NCBI GenBank assembly: GCA_910574455.1
Contig: CAJSYZ010000011.1
Coordinates: forward strand, 3,952,941 to 4,016,940
Reading direction: 5' to 3'
From: Trichaptum fuscoviolaceum
Lineage: Eukaryota; Basidiomycota; Agaricomycetes; Hymenochaetales; Trichaptaceae
DNA length: 64,000 nt
Shown one piece after another: positions 43,160-54,601 of this stretch. The position numbers and the translations under genes were made by a program. Every line of letters begins with the position of its first letter. The stretch's first letter is position 1. The notes under the pieces were generated by a model, which saw nothing but the letters and a program-made list of their open reading frames with translations, had not been told where the DNA came from and did no database searches.

Positions 43160-45667
43160 ATGGTGAAATTTACACAGCTAGCAACGTTCGTTCTGCTATC
43201 CATAACATACAAAGCCCAAGCCGCCGTAGTCTCGCGCGATTTGCACATCGTTAATGCAAATCTCTCTCCGGATGGGTTCAATCGCTCGTGAGTTTCCGTC
43301 CTATCTCATAGAAATGGTTACTTACGAGTAACTCATTCAGCACGGTAGTTGCGGAGGGTACTTTCCCTGGGCCTCTAATCTCTGCAAACAAAGGCGACAA
43401 CTTCCAGGTATAGCTAGTGCTTCTGATTTTCTTCTAACAACGGCTAAGCTGCTTGGAATGCGATCCATAATTAGATCAATGTCATCGACCAATTGACGGA
43501 TAGCAACATGCGCCGGGCAACATCCATTGTTCGTAACTTCCCCCGTCGTCGCAAGGAGTTAGAGTCTGTTAGACTAATGTTTATGCGCTGCACTAGCACT
43601 GGCATGGATTATTCCAAGCGTCGACAAATGAGATGGATGGTGTCGCTTTCGTTACTCAGTGCCCGATTATTCCCGACAATTCTTTCCTGTAAGTGTGGAG
43701 GCGCATTAATTGCTTCACTTTTTGATATTCCATGTAGTTATAACTTCAACGTCCCCGACCAGTCCGGTACATACTGGTACCATTCCCATCTTTCCACTCA
43801 GTACTGTGACGGACTTCGGTATGAAATCCCGCTCGTCCTCAATGATTTATTTGCTTATCTTCTTTTTATAGCGGCCCCCTGGTCATCTATGGTATGTTCG
43901 CACTGGAGGGCTCAGAGCACCACTGCTTACCAGATCTACAGACCCTCAGGACCCTCACGCAAGTCTTTATGACGTCGATGATGGTGTGAAACTTCGCTAC
44001 CGCTTCGTCTCAAAAAATGGACTGAAACTTTGCATCCTTTAGAGTCGACAGTCATTACTCTTGCGGACTGGTACCATGGCTTGGCTACTCAGATTTTCCC
44101 AAATCCAACTCATATTCCTCCGTATGTTGGCTTCTGTGAAAGAGATGATGCTTTATTGATTCGAGCTTTCATAGAGCGGCGGATTCCACCCTCATCAACG
44201 GCTTGGGTCGCTACTCCGGTGGACCAACAGATGCTCCTCTTTCTGTCATCCGCGCTCAACCAGGAAAGCGGTATGTTCTTATGGCAGCCTCGTTATATTA
44301 GTTACTCAGCCCTGTCTTCCAGACATCGCTTCCGTTTGATTAGCACAAGCTGTGATCCTTCGTATGCGCTCTTTTTCAACTTATACAACGCAGCAAACTG
44401 AGATAATATTTGTAACAGATTTACCTTTTCGATTGACGGTCACAATATGACCATCATCGAGGCCGATGGCGTCGAGACGCAGCCTCTCACTGTCGACTCT
44501 TTAACGATCTTCGCAGCCCAGCGCTACTCCATTATCGTCAACGCGGACCAGGCTGTTGATAACTACTGTGAGTTACACCGAATCACTGACGGTAATAATC
44601 TCACACGTCCATTCAACAGGGATCCGTGCCAACCCGTCCGCGGGCAACACCGGTTTCACCAACGGAATCAACTCTGCTATCCTGCGTTACGATGGTGCCC
44701 CAGATTCGGATCCGACTTCGACGCAAACAACGAGCGTCATCCCTCTCAACGAAGCAAATCTAGTCGTGAGTTGACATTTGTGTCTAAAGTATCGCGCATC
44801 AATATCTAAAACCTCCCATTTAGCCTCTTGACAACCCTGGCGCTGTACGTGTCAGATTAACTTGTCAATAATCTATAGCTCACATTGGTACAGCCCGGTG
44901 AACCCGTACAAGGTGGCGCAGATGTTCTCATAAACCTCAACATTGCGTTCGTAAGTAACTCATGTGTGATGTGTCCTTTGAATTGTCTACTTACTGGAAT
45001 GTTTAAAGGACATTACAACTGGGAATTTCTCTGTGAACGGCGTCCCATTCCATCCACCCAGCGTACCGGTCCTGCTTCAAGTATTGAGTGGGACGCAGAA
45101 TGCGCAAGACCTGCTCCCGTCTGGATCCGTCTACAGCTTGCCTTCGAACAAGGTAGTCGAGATATCAATACCTGGCGGCCTCAACGTGAGTCATGATCAT
45201 TTAGTAGATGTCCTTCGGATCTCAAACAACGCTCTTTAGCATCCTTTCCATCTCCATGGACACACGTTTGACGTCGTGCGCGTTGCTGGAAGCTCGACGT
45301 ACAACTACGTCAATCCCGTGCGCCGTGATGTCGTGAGCGTCGGAGGCGCCGGAGACAATGTCACGTTCCGATTCACCACTGACAACCCCGGACCATGGTT
45401 CTTGCATTGCCACATTGACTGGCATCTGGAGGCGTGCGTTGACATCTCTCTTCATCAATCATTCATGATCGTTCTGATCGTTCTAACGTAGTGGCCTCGC
45501 TGTTGTTATGGCTGAGGATATCCCGGATATTGCTTCAGCCAATCCCAATAACAGTGAGTTTCACCGACTTTTTCCGTTGTCACTTTCTCATCATCATTAT
45601 AGCGGCATGGAACAACCTTTGTCCGGACTTCAATGCAAACGACCCGGATACACAATGGGAACTCTAA
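43160..45667 (+). CDS. Laccase (multicopper oxidase), copy 1
   Basis: Eighteen exons (43160-43287, 43341-43407, 43475-43528, 43597-43688, 43738-43818, 43872-43891, 43942-43983, 44043-44121, 44175-44270, 44323-44361, 44419-44567, 44620-44765, 44824-44844, 44879-44950, 45009-45185, 45240-45433, 45492-45553, 45603-45667) join in frame to 527 residues. The N-terminal signal peptide is [21 protein letters not shown]. The copper signatures are complete: L1 HWHGLFQ, L2 [16 protein letters not shown]3 [13 protein letters not shown] and L4 [15 protein letters not shown]. The residue ten after the L4 Cys is Leu, as in many fungal laccases. The product is expected to be secreted and to oxidise phenols (lignin-related or pigment substrates) with reduction of O2 to water. 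Two exons are only 20 and 21 nt. No lesion is seen. The paralog at 55016-57560 faces it on the other strand. Confidence 0.93.
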
Positions 45668-45907
45668 GTTTGGGAGACAGTCGAGAGCATCAGCAATTCT
45701 ATTTATTATGGACATCTATGGTTGATCACTTTGTTCTGGGTCTCATGGTCTTGGCGAAACCAATTGTATGCTTCAAGTTGGTGCCATTTTTAGCTTTTAA
45801 TGAATTTTATTTCTAAAACTCAAAGCTTACATATATCTCGGGCCCGCCGTCGGGTACTTACTTACAGATTGGAAGCCTACAATATTTACTTGTGAATCTT
45901 CTTCAAG

Positions 45908-46008
45908 GTCCCCATCGATTAGTGGTTAAATCATGACGTTGTGGTTGCATTTCCTTCTGGAAAATGAGCAATTCCGTCAAGCCGCGTGTTCGACTCACGC
46001 TGGGGACA
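45908..46008 (+). tRNA. tRNA-His (GTG) with a 29 nt intron
   Basis: A full cloverleaf can be drawn. The acceptor GTCCCCA (45908-45914) pairs with TGGGGAC (46001-46007), and the discriminator is A. The D arm is GATT/AATC, with TAGTGGTTA as the A box. The anticodon stem TGACG (45934-45938) pairs with CGTCA (45975-45979). The anticodon GTG is at 45941-45943, and the intron is 45945-45973, starting after position 37 as is standard. The T stem GCGTG/CACGC encloses TTCGACT, the B box. A T-run at 46019-46027 would terminate RNA polymerase III. It lies about 240 bp after laccase 1. Confidence 0.9.
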
Positions 46009-48346
46009 TCAGTTCTAATTTCTTTTTTGTAACCTCCCTATCACTAACATTCGTGTTGTTGCAACGATGTTTCTATGATTCTCTTTTGTTGTATTCGTGA
46101 CACTCCCAGAGAACATACGTTACACGTCCAGAATCGAATTGGCGGACGATAAAGAAATGAAACTCCGCTCGGATGCGACTGCCACTGGCAGTGGCATTAC
46201 GTCCGAGTCTTCAGCTTTGCTATTCACAAAGTTCCAGGATCGAACATGGTTCCAAATGTCTATCTTTTGTGCAAGTTTTATGTCATTATTTTCAGCTCGT
46301 GTTGAATCTGTCTCTCTACGCGCTTGATTTCCTGAAAACGTGAGGTCCGTCCGTCATTTTAAGCCGCAAATATTTATGACCACATCGTTTTTAAGTGAAG
46401 AAGATGCTTCCCGACCTTGAACGTTAGGAATGTGACGCCTACTGCAGTGGGGTACCTACTAGCCGAATCGAGAGGGCTTGCGTTATATGAATATCCCATA
46501 TTACAGTACTCGAAAACGCTGAGAGGTTCTAGGATGCGGCAGCGGCTTGTCAAAGAAGCGACATACGGGGAGAGGAAGAGGTGCTGGCGGCAGGAATCCA
46601 ACCGAAGCTGAACTGCTGCACTTGCGTCGACCAAAGGTTTTGAAGGTGTTTGCAGGCGAAGGGCTACGATCTTTCGATAGCTTTGACGACAAGCTGTGAT
46701 GGGGTGGAATTGGCGACGAATATGGTTCAACGAGGTGCAGGGATTACCAGTGACAACTTACTTGTCTATCGTCCTCTTCTCGTCAACTGATCACACCTCC
46801 ATGAATCCTCGCTTCACTAGCCTTGCATAGTCGCGGGGCGCAACGGAGTCGAATAGAGTGATGCTTGTAAACAGAAGGCAGGCTCGAACGATGGCTGGAC
46901 ATACTCAAGAACTGAAGATGGTGGGTGACGCTAGACGTCAGGGCAGTTCTTGGAGTGCGAAGGGATTGGCTACTATGGTGCGCCTTTCTTCACCTGGTAC
47001 TCTCTAACATCACTAACTATTGACAAGGGATGGAATGATACGAAACCGAAGCAAGCCTTCCAATAACACAAGGTGCATGTGCACCCTTAAATCTGACTGA
47101 AGACGCACTAGTCGAAAGTCCTGTCATCACCTCTGCTTGGCGGACTAATGATCTCAGCATGCTATGGCGTCGACAACGGGCGAACCATATGCATCGGTAG
47201 CGTTGGCCATTGCCAAAGAGTCACGGTCACGCAAATTCTGGTGTAAGCTCGTTCGGGTGTACACACAGTGAAACCGCGCCTATTTCGATGGCACGGAGAG
47301 GGCAGGGCAGTAAGATGGGATTTGAATTTTCTTTCTAGGATGGTTGTCGATGCTGGTCAAAGACATTGCGCAAGCTTATTCGCCTACGACTTGACAGCAG
47401 CACTTCCATCGCGTGGGCCCGAAGGGCAAAGCAAGTCGTTCCGAATGGCCAGGAGCTCACTTTGGCTTACCACATTGCACTCATGTCGAATGGTGCTGTG
47501 GTTACCGCTGAAATCCATAGATGGAAAACTCCTTCCATGGCCTTATAAACCCCCGTACGTCCCATTCACCACATCTCCGAGTCGGAGAAACGCTGAAGAC
47601 ACGCAAGGCCACTCCTGACATCGGTGCAATCTTTTGTGGACCTTTGTGGCCTTGCCAACCGTGTTCTTCTCGCCTACCCGCATAAGTTTCAACGAACGTG
47701 CAGAGCAAAGACTTTGCGACGACTTTTGACGCGCTTTATAGCCGGAAATCACCGAAAGCTGAATTTTATTTTATCTTATTTTTTAAAGTAACGTTCGCTG
47801 TACTTGAAGTTGTGTACTGCATTTGACACTTCTTCTTGCACGCTTTTCGTACAAAGATTTGATTAAAATACCCGAAGCTATCGATGCCATCAAACCATCA
47901 AGAGACATAAGGCACGTTATGTCTACCGCGTGCCAGTAAATCCGCATAAGTCCATTACGGCGTTCATCCGGGCATCGTGTAGGTCCATAGTCATTTTGAA
48001 GACCATCGCTTACTATTTGTCTCGTATCTGACTACAGAAACTACTCTACCACACGAATAAGCTGAAAGCTCTACATAAACGAACTAGTAAAGCCTGAGCA
48101 ACATTCTCTCTTCGGATCATTTTTACCTTAGAAGCTTACTATGTAGTGATGGCCGAATCCTATCAACTGTCTCCCAAGGAAGCACGCCTTATTAACTTCT
48201 CTTCGACCAAACGAGTAAATGAATCGCAGCACAAGTCCGAGCCGGAATGGCTTCGATTTGTCAATCCGGAGGAAAGCAGGTGATCGTGGTCTAAACTGCA
48301 ACGTGCTTAGTCTCTATGTTCAATACGGCCTACCTTGTGATGGGGG
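46009..48346. other. Intergenic, no recognisable gene
   Basis: Only short overlapping frames. A 44-codon frame at 48149-48283 starting MAESYQLSPKEARLINFSS lies just before the reductase promoter. It is codon-like, but I know no family for it, and it could be a fragment. The rest shows nothing supportable. Confidence 0.35.
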
Positions 48347-48354
48347 TATATAAA
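48347..48354 (+). promoter_or_regulatory. TATA box of the Old Yellow Enzyme gene
   Basis: TATATAAA preceded by a G-run lies about 90 bp before the ATG at 48444. With initiation roughly 30 bp downstream, the in-frame ATG at 48363 would fall before or at the transcript start, which is why the start at 48444 is preferred. Confidence 0.65.
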
Positions 48355-48443
48355 GCCGCGCCGTGCTCTCGCTGAAGACCCTAATAATCACCTCTCCGCT
48401 CACTCATCATCCTTTCCTACTACCTCAACGAATAATATCAAAC

Positions 48444-50087
48444 ATGGGCGACACTTCAGCTGTTGATCTTGCTCCCTTGTTGAGCCCAGTCACTCTGGGC
48501 TCCGTGCCACTTCGCAACAGGGTGATCATGTCTGCGCTTACCCGCGACCGCTCTGTTCCTACCAACATCCCCAACTATGTCAACGCGGAGTACTATGAGC
48601 AGCGGGCGAAGGGAGGCGCTGGTCTAATCGTGTCAGAAGGTGTCTTGATTGTGCAACAAGGGTGAGTCCCACAAACCGTCAAACCGGCGCCTAAGCTATA
48701 TCCTATCTTAATTTAACTCTTCCTTCGCGATTTCCGCACAGAACGGAATGGCAGCATGCGCCCGGCATTTGGTCGCAAGAACAGATATCAGCCTGGAAAA
48801 AAATCACGGACGCCGTGCACGCTCAAGGTGGCAAGATCTTCGCTCAAGTGTGTTTGTGCGTTTTCGGCTGCTAGGTTACCTCATTAACGACATGTACGTA
48901 TACTGTCCAGCTTTGGCACCTCGGGCGCGTCTCGCATCCAGATGCTCCGGAGCAGATCGCAAGCGGTACAGTGAGTTGCCACATCTATTCGATCTTAAGG
49001 GTTGCGTTCACATTCGTCATTGATATTGCAGCCCGTGTATGCCCCCTCAGCAATTTCAGCACGCGGAGGAAAGTTCAGATTCATTCCTGGTGTGCCAGGC
49101 TACGTGACGGTGCGTATCCGACTCAAAGACAATGCGTTTGTGGAAAGTATGTGACGGGGTTTCACATGCAGCCGACAGAACTGCCAGACCCATGGACCAT
49201 CATCGCTCAATACAAACAAGCTGCCATCAACGCCAAGGAAGCCGGTTTCGACGGCGTGGAACGTAGGCTCCCTATGATGCTTCATTTCCTCCCTCTGCTC
49301 ACTCCTATCATTCTGACATAGTGCACGCGGCGAATGGCTACCTGGTCCAGCAATTCTTAGACAACACCGCTAACCAGCGCACAGATCAATGGGGTGGCTC
49401 GTACATCAATCGCTGCAGGTTCGGGCTCGAGGCCCTCAAGGTTCTTACGGAGGTCTGGGGTGCGGACAAGGTCGGCGTGAAGCTGAATCCCGCGGGCGGC
49501 TACAACGACGTCGGGTTCGTATTTACTTACCCTTTCTGCCTGTACATAATCGCTTACAATAGAAACTCCCATCGACACACCTCTTATTGTATCTACACAG
49601 GATGACCCTAGAGGACACGCTTGAGACATATTCTCATTTCGTCAAGGAGGCCGACGCGTTAGGCCTGGCCTACATCTGCCTCTCGCGCTACGCAGCGAAG
49701 ATGGACAGCTCGTTCGATGGTGAGCCTCAGGTCTCCAGGCTTTAGTCTATTGCTACCCTGGCTTAACCTCCATTTCATTACCACGTAGGCAAACTGCGCG
49801 CAACGCAACATGACGTCCTTGGATCTTATGGCCCCCTCATCAAGAACGCGGCTATCTTGCTTAACGCCGATGTCAGTCCATCCGAAGCTGCCCAGCTCAT
49901 ATCCGAGGGAAAGATTACCGGGGCCGTGTTCGGGTGGCTCTGGATAGCCCATCCGGACCTTGCTGACCGACTCAAGAAGGGTAAACCGCTGGACGGGGAG
50001 GTTATCATTAAAGCGCTCTACGGCAATGGTCAACCAGATGTAGATGCACAGAGGCACGGGTACACTGATTATCCCTTCGCAACTTGA
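48444..50087 (+). CDS. Old Yellow Enzyme family NADH:flavin oxidoreductase
   Basis: Eight exons (48444-48661, 48742-48847, 48911-48970, 49032-49109, 49172-49262, 49322-49514, 49601-49719, 49789-50087) join in frame to 387 residues. The FMN-dependent TIM-barrel signatures are clear: LSPVTLGSVPLRNRVIMSAL at the N-terminus, KGGAGLIVSEG, GGKIFAQLWHLGR, GFDGVELHAANGYLVQQFL (the His, Asn and Tyr of the HxANGY active site all present), then NQRTDQWGGS, GVKLNP and RATQHDVLGSYGP. It ends GYTDYPFAT. Members reduce activated alkenes (enones, nitro compounds) with NAD(P)H. The physiological substrate is not readable. One oddity is that the segment usually reading FGRxxIxxPDL here reads VFGWLWIAHPDL, so the Arg that contacts the FMN phosphate in relatives is Trp. 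The gene is otherwise intact. Confidence 0.9.
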
Positions 50088-50177
50088 ATGATGTTAGAAT
50101 AGATAAATACGGAATAACATAACATCTAGAGAATCTATGCCTTGGAACTCGTCTGCGTCATCTACTTATCATAACGG

Positions 50178-52924
50178 TCATTCGCATCTAGCAAGCTTTG
50201 GGTAAATATTCTCTAAGTCGGACGGAGAGTCAGAGGAATTGGATCGCTTCCTTTTAGCCGAAGATACATTATCCTCTTTCTCGACATCAACGTAAGGCGA
50301 TGAGGTCGAGCTAATTTGATGGTTTAGAGTATTTCGGCTCCCAGCCAGTAATACTGTGTCAGCCTTCTTTATTTCCAAGGGAGACGCAACTTGCGCCTGG
50401 GAAGTGCATTCGGAGGGTTGGGAACGGGCCTGTGAAGCATTAGAGCCTGCTTAGCAACCCTTTAGAGAATAGCGCACCATTCTATTCACCCGTCTGCATG
50501 CACGAGTCATGGCATTTTCGATGAAAATGTGTAATTGCCCAGTCATTTTCTTGAGATCCTCTACGTCGAAGATATGTGGTGCAGCTGGAAGCATCAGGAG
50601 GTGCCGTTGACGAGTAAGCACCCGTGCCTAAGCATGTAGCTCGTTCAGCCTAGGATATAGGGCAACTATTCGACGGCAATAAACGCACCATCCGAACTAT
50701 AATTTTTATGTCTTGTTCTTGACAAACCTCAAGAACCGCCATGTTCGGAAGGAGATTACGCAAACCGACCGCAGTCTCTGATATCTGATGCAGCATTCCA
50801 TTAAACTCCGCAGCTTCTTGATATGAGATTCTGGTTCCTAGGCTCTTGAACTCGAAGTTTGGGACAGTTGTTTCTGAGTGGAAAAGAGTTTATAAGATGC
50901 ATGCCACCATTAAGTAACGAAAGTTACGAAACACACCTTCTTCAGCTTTCTCGATCATTTTCGTAGCCTCCTTGAAATTTCCTTCCCGAGGTTCATTGTT
51001 CTCCCCACTCTCAAGAGCAGAGACAATGCGCGCTAACTCGGAAAAAAGGGGAGGAACCATGACAACAGACGCCGGGGGACTGAGTACATCTATATCGAAT
51101 ATATTGGAAGATCTTCCATCTGCCAGGGATGCATCCTCTTGGATATCCAGCTCACGGACAACGTCACGCATTGCCGGTCTATCGGAAGGGTGCCTCGACC
51201 AGCACTCCGTCATGAGTGACCATATTTCGTCGGAAAGTCCTCTTTCGACAGCTTCTCCCATCGGCCTTGGATGCATTTTTTTATGAAGCACAACTTCAGC
51301 TATGACTTCAACGTCGCGACGAAGGTGAGGGAATGGCGCCTCTTCTGTGAATATCTATAAATGAAAGCGGCTGAGGACAAGTTATAATGAATTATAGGAA
51401 TGAGCTAACCTCGAGACAGACGGAAGCAAATGAATATACATCGGACGCAGTCGAGATGCCTGATTTGACGTCGGGAAACAGACCAGAATCTAATAGCTCT
51501 GGTGATTGCCACCTCATAGAACCATTAGCTCGAAATGACGTCGACTCTACTTTGCTCAGTTTGGAGTCCAAAATTCGCGACAACCCGAAGTCGGCGATCC
51601 TAGGCGCTCCCATATCATCGACAAGGATATTGGACTAAGGAACATATCGTTAAGACATTTGTGGAGGAAAATTGGGGCAATCATACTCACACCGCGAAGA
51701 TCGCCATGAACCACGGGGGGACTTTGAGCGTGGAGATATCTCAAACCAAGCGCAATACCATCAATCTTTATCTGTACGTAAGTACTTGAGATTACAACGA
51801 GCAAAGAATGAATTTACCAGTTCAAGTCGATCCACATCCTCGTTATCTTGTAAATATGTCAAGATATTCCCATTGCTCATCCACGGCGAGACCATTGCTA
51901 GGCGAGGGCGAAAGGTGCTCTCATCTATACCAAACAGTGGTAGAATGTTCGGGTGACATAATTGGCGCCAAATCATGCATTCTTTCCGAAATTCCTAGAC
52001 GTCGAGTGAGAAATAGCAGGACATTTCTTATGCAAGATACTTACTCTGCTTGTATTTTCCAACGACCTATGAGATGTACGTTGGAATATCCGCAGGACTT
52101 TCAAAGCAACAACTTCACTCCCAAATAGGCCCTGCCAAACATCCGCAAAGCCTCCTCCACCAACCGGATACTCGCCCTGACGACGAATGCCTGTCAGTGC
52201 CATGCAATCTGGAATTACACCCGTCTTCTCCACCAGTCTGTTCAGAAATCGAAGGAAGAGTCGTTTGGAATGACTCTGACGGCGCACAAGCTATTGATCG
52301 TTGAAAAGCAAGAATCTTAGTCGAGCGGCGATGGATTGAAAGATAAGAATGCGCACGGTCAGCAGAAGGTCCATGAATGTGCGGACTTCCCAAAAATCAA
52401 AGGATGATGGGGTGAGTTCTTGAGATCTGATGACAAGTATGACAGACTTCTCGAAGTCTTCAATATCCTGGCACATAGCTCGTCTGATCACTCGGGACCA
52501 TATTGCGAAAGACGAGATGTGTTGCTGTGGTCCAGTACATGCAAGCGTCTCGATGCGCTTTAAAACACGGATGATTGGGCTTTTGAGCGTTTCGTACAGA
52601 ACCGAGCAACGTTTGAAGGACCATTTGCACCATTCCTCGATATCTCCGAGAAGATTGTCCCTATCGTCGGCCCATTGAAGGAAGTCCATACATTGAAGCA
52701 CGTAGTGCATAGATATCTGCTGTTGATTAAACGATAATGATTGGCATAGAGGAGAAGCTACTTACCGGATAGAGCCCGAGCTCTTCTCCGACCTTTCTCC
52801 AGTATGAACGACGATTCAAGGGAAGGAGAAAGTGAAAATCGTCCTCAATCTCGCGTAGCAACCCATCCCTCCTTTGAAGCCTCTCCTGAAACCAAGGCTT
52901 ATCTGGCGGGGAGATCGTAGGCAT
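50178..52924 (-). CDS. TKL-type protein kinase with helical flanking regions
   Basis: The N-terminal part starts MPTISPPDKPWFQERLQRRD and continues QISMHYVLQCMDFLQWADD into a largely helical region of about 180 residues. The kinase domain follows, with the ATP loop YPVGGGGFADVWQG, the VALK lysine (EVVALKVLR), EFRKECMIWRQL (alpha-C), VSPWMSNGNILTYL, HGDLRG joined to SNILVDD, intact IADFGLSRIL, SMRWQSPELL, SDVYSFASVCLE, and the C-lobe CWSRHPSDRP. The C-terminal part is again helical (EFNGMLHQISETAVGLRNLL and LKKMTGQLHIFIENAMTR) and ends with a Ser-rich tail containing KRKR, a possible nuclear signal. All catalytic motifs are present, so it should be active. GT-AG introns join in frame wherever I traced them. 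Coding-like exons lie upstream (52985-53307, for example PFGPTYSTLIRGAINTRL), but their phase does not fit this start, so they may be a longer N-terminus or another gene. Confidence 0.8.
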
Positions 52925-53469
52925 GAGTGGCTGTAGAAAGAAAAGTTATGCGGGGCAGCGGGTACACACTCTGTTTGCAAAAAGCGGCTCACTCATAAAT
53001 ATTAGAGTTAGACGCGTATTGATGGCTCCTCGAATCAAAGTGCTGTAGGTCGGACCGAAAGGAATGCTAGTGAGTAGAGGAAATGACTGCGGGCACTCGG
53101 CCCGCAATAAATTTAGCCACTCACATGGATATCCGAACACTTAGGTTTGCAATTGCGAGGGGGGTATCGGTCCGAATGTAAGTTGAAAGTGCAATTGATG
53201 GATGATTCCCGATCGCTCACCGCTTTATAAAGCTGGCTTATCTCCCACCGCCATAGAAGAGTATAATGAAGAGATACTGAAAGAGGGTATGTGTATTCGG
53301 GAAGCATTCCCTATTCGCTCATTCGTCTAGTGAACCATCCAGTGCATCAGTCGTAACACCATTACGAGCCATCCTGTCATCCTTATAAGGCTAATGCACC
53401 ATCAGTGGATGACACGCCCACGAGTAGTCAGGCAGGCGTACCGTACTACCGAACATCTTTCTTGTATCA
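52925..53469 (-). other. Upstream coding-like exons, unassigned
   Basis: On the minus strand, EYTYPLSVSLHYTLLWRWEI (53298-53240) is followed by a GTGAGC donor. After an acceptor, PFGPTYSTLIRGAINTRL (about 53070-53000) precedes another GTGAGC donor. The codon-like character and good splice sites suggest real exons. They could be the 5' part of the kinase gene, but the phase of the last junction is off by one, so I leave them separate. Confidence 0.35.
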
Positions 53470-53600
53470 CCGGTTACGATGGCAAGCACAGGCCTTGGGT
53501 TCAATGCTCGGCATAGCGGTGTAATCGTGCCACTGCCTACAACAGGGCGCACGGAATCCTGTGCGTTCAGAAGGTGTTTGCCAGTGCGTGCCAGACTCAG
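53470..53600 (-). pseudogene. CHY zinc-finger gene fragment
   Basis: A partial copy of exon 2 of the neighbouring gene (54069-54601). It reads KHLLNAQDSVR, then a one-base shift, then PCCRQWHDYTAMPS, against RHVLNAQVSIRAPCCKQWYDCAEC in the intact gene. Cys residues of the finger are lost, and no further exons are recognisable, so it is a dead duplicate. Confidence 0.65.
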
Positions 53601-54068
53601 CCGTTACTATTTCCCTCTTTCCCGCCATAATCTTATTTGGACGTACCGCATAAACGAAGGTTGGAGTGAGCGGTGGAGAAGCGGCTCGGTGGATGTCTCC
53701 GCACTCAGTTTTTGGCAGTGCTAGTTTGGTGATAGCCAGCGTACAAGCCGCGCATTGAACGATGAGGTCCTCCGGGCCGCAACTGCAGAGTTGACGGTCT
53801 CTGCAGTAATCCTATAATAGCGCCTTGCTTTAAATTGCCACTTCAAACTGCTCAGAGCAAATTACAGATATTATCGCGATCAGGCACTTACAACGACATC
53901 ATTATGAGTCTCTTTGTTTGAAAGAATTTCCGTGAAGTTGTTGATCTCAGAGATTCTCGAGTGACGGACAAGACACTGCATAAGCTTCAGAGCGGTGAAC
54001 TTATGTACAAGAAGGCATTAAAATGCCACAATGAGCCAATAGCGCTCGAATTCCTTAGTAATCAGCGA
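53601..54068. other. Spacer between CHY fragment and intact CHY gene
   Basis: About 470 bp. I see no coding signal and no further pieces of the duplicated gene. Confidence 0.35.
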
Positions 54069-54601
54069 TCAACCTTCTAAAAGATCAGCTAACTCCTCCT
54101 CTGAAACGACGTTCCGAGCGACATTTGGCACGCGGTCGTCCTTAATGAGTCTAGTTCTTGTTAGTTAAAGGTATTGTAAGATAATTCAGACAAGCGTACC
54201 GAGGATCCTTCCTAACATCGTCGGCTTCAACAGTAAGTACGGCTTGTGGTGTTTTCGCGTCGATGACCTTGATGGATCGAAGTTGAAATCCTTAGGACCA
54301 GTCTTCAACGAAGTAAAACGTACATAGTGATTATCGCAGTGCGGGCAGTACTCGTCGCTTTCCTCGTACGCAGACATGTCTTTTCGAAATGCTTTCTTGC
54401 ATTTCTTGCATAGGAAAGTCATCTCCAGGGTCTTAGCTAGCTTATGTGTCTGGTTCTCTGCGTGGCATTCTGCACAGTCGTACCACTGCTTACAACACGG
54501 CGCGCGAATGGAGACCTGTGCGTTTAATACGTGTCTACTGTGTATCGCATCGGATTATCAATCTTCAAAGGTAGCTGTAAATCTATCTAAACTCACCACA
54601 T
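54069..54601 (-). CDS. CHY-type zinc finger protein
   Basis: Four exons: 54601-54597, 54537-54324, 54267-54200 and 54150-54069, giving 122 residues. Exon 1 is only five bases (ATG TG), and splicing yields MCRHVLNAQVSIRAPCCKQW. Paired Cys/His ligands follow: CCKQWYDCAECHAENQTH, then FLCKKCKKAFRKD, then DEYCPHCDNHYV. After that come the conserved tail IDAKTPQAVLTVEADDVRKD and ARNVVSEEELADLLEG. This is the small fungal CHY-finger type, related to mitochondrial Hot13-like zinc proteins. It binds several zinc ions and presumably acts through protein contacts. Hot13 assists the intermembrane-space import pathway, but I cannot say that this one does. Reading straight through intron 2 gives a misleading alternative C-terminus. 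A broken copy lies about 0.5 kb downstream. Confidence 0.82.

Noticed and set aside
43529..43596. Apparent frameshift in laccase 1 just before the first copper motif
   Set aside because: A GT-AG intron (43529-43596) removes it and joins TSI directly to HWHGLFQ. The same intron exists in laccase 2.
48363..48443. Upstream in-frame ATG extending the Old Yellow Enzyme by 27 residues
   Set aside because: It lies within about 20 bp of the TATA box, so it would be upstream of or at the transcription start. MGDTSAVDLAPLL is the expected family start.
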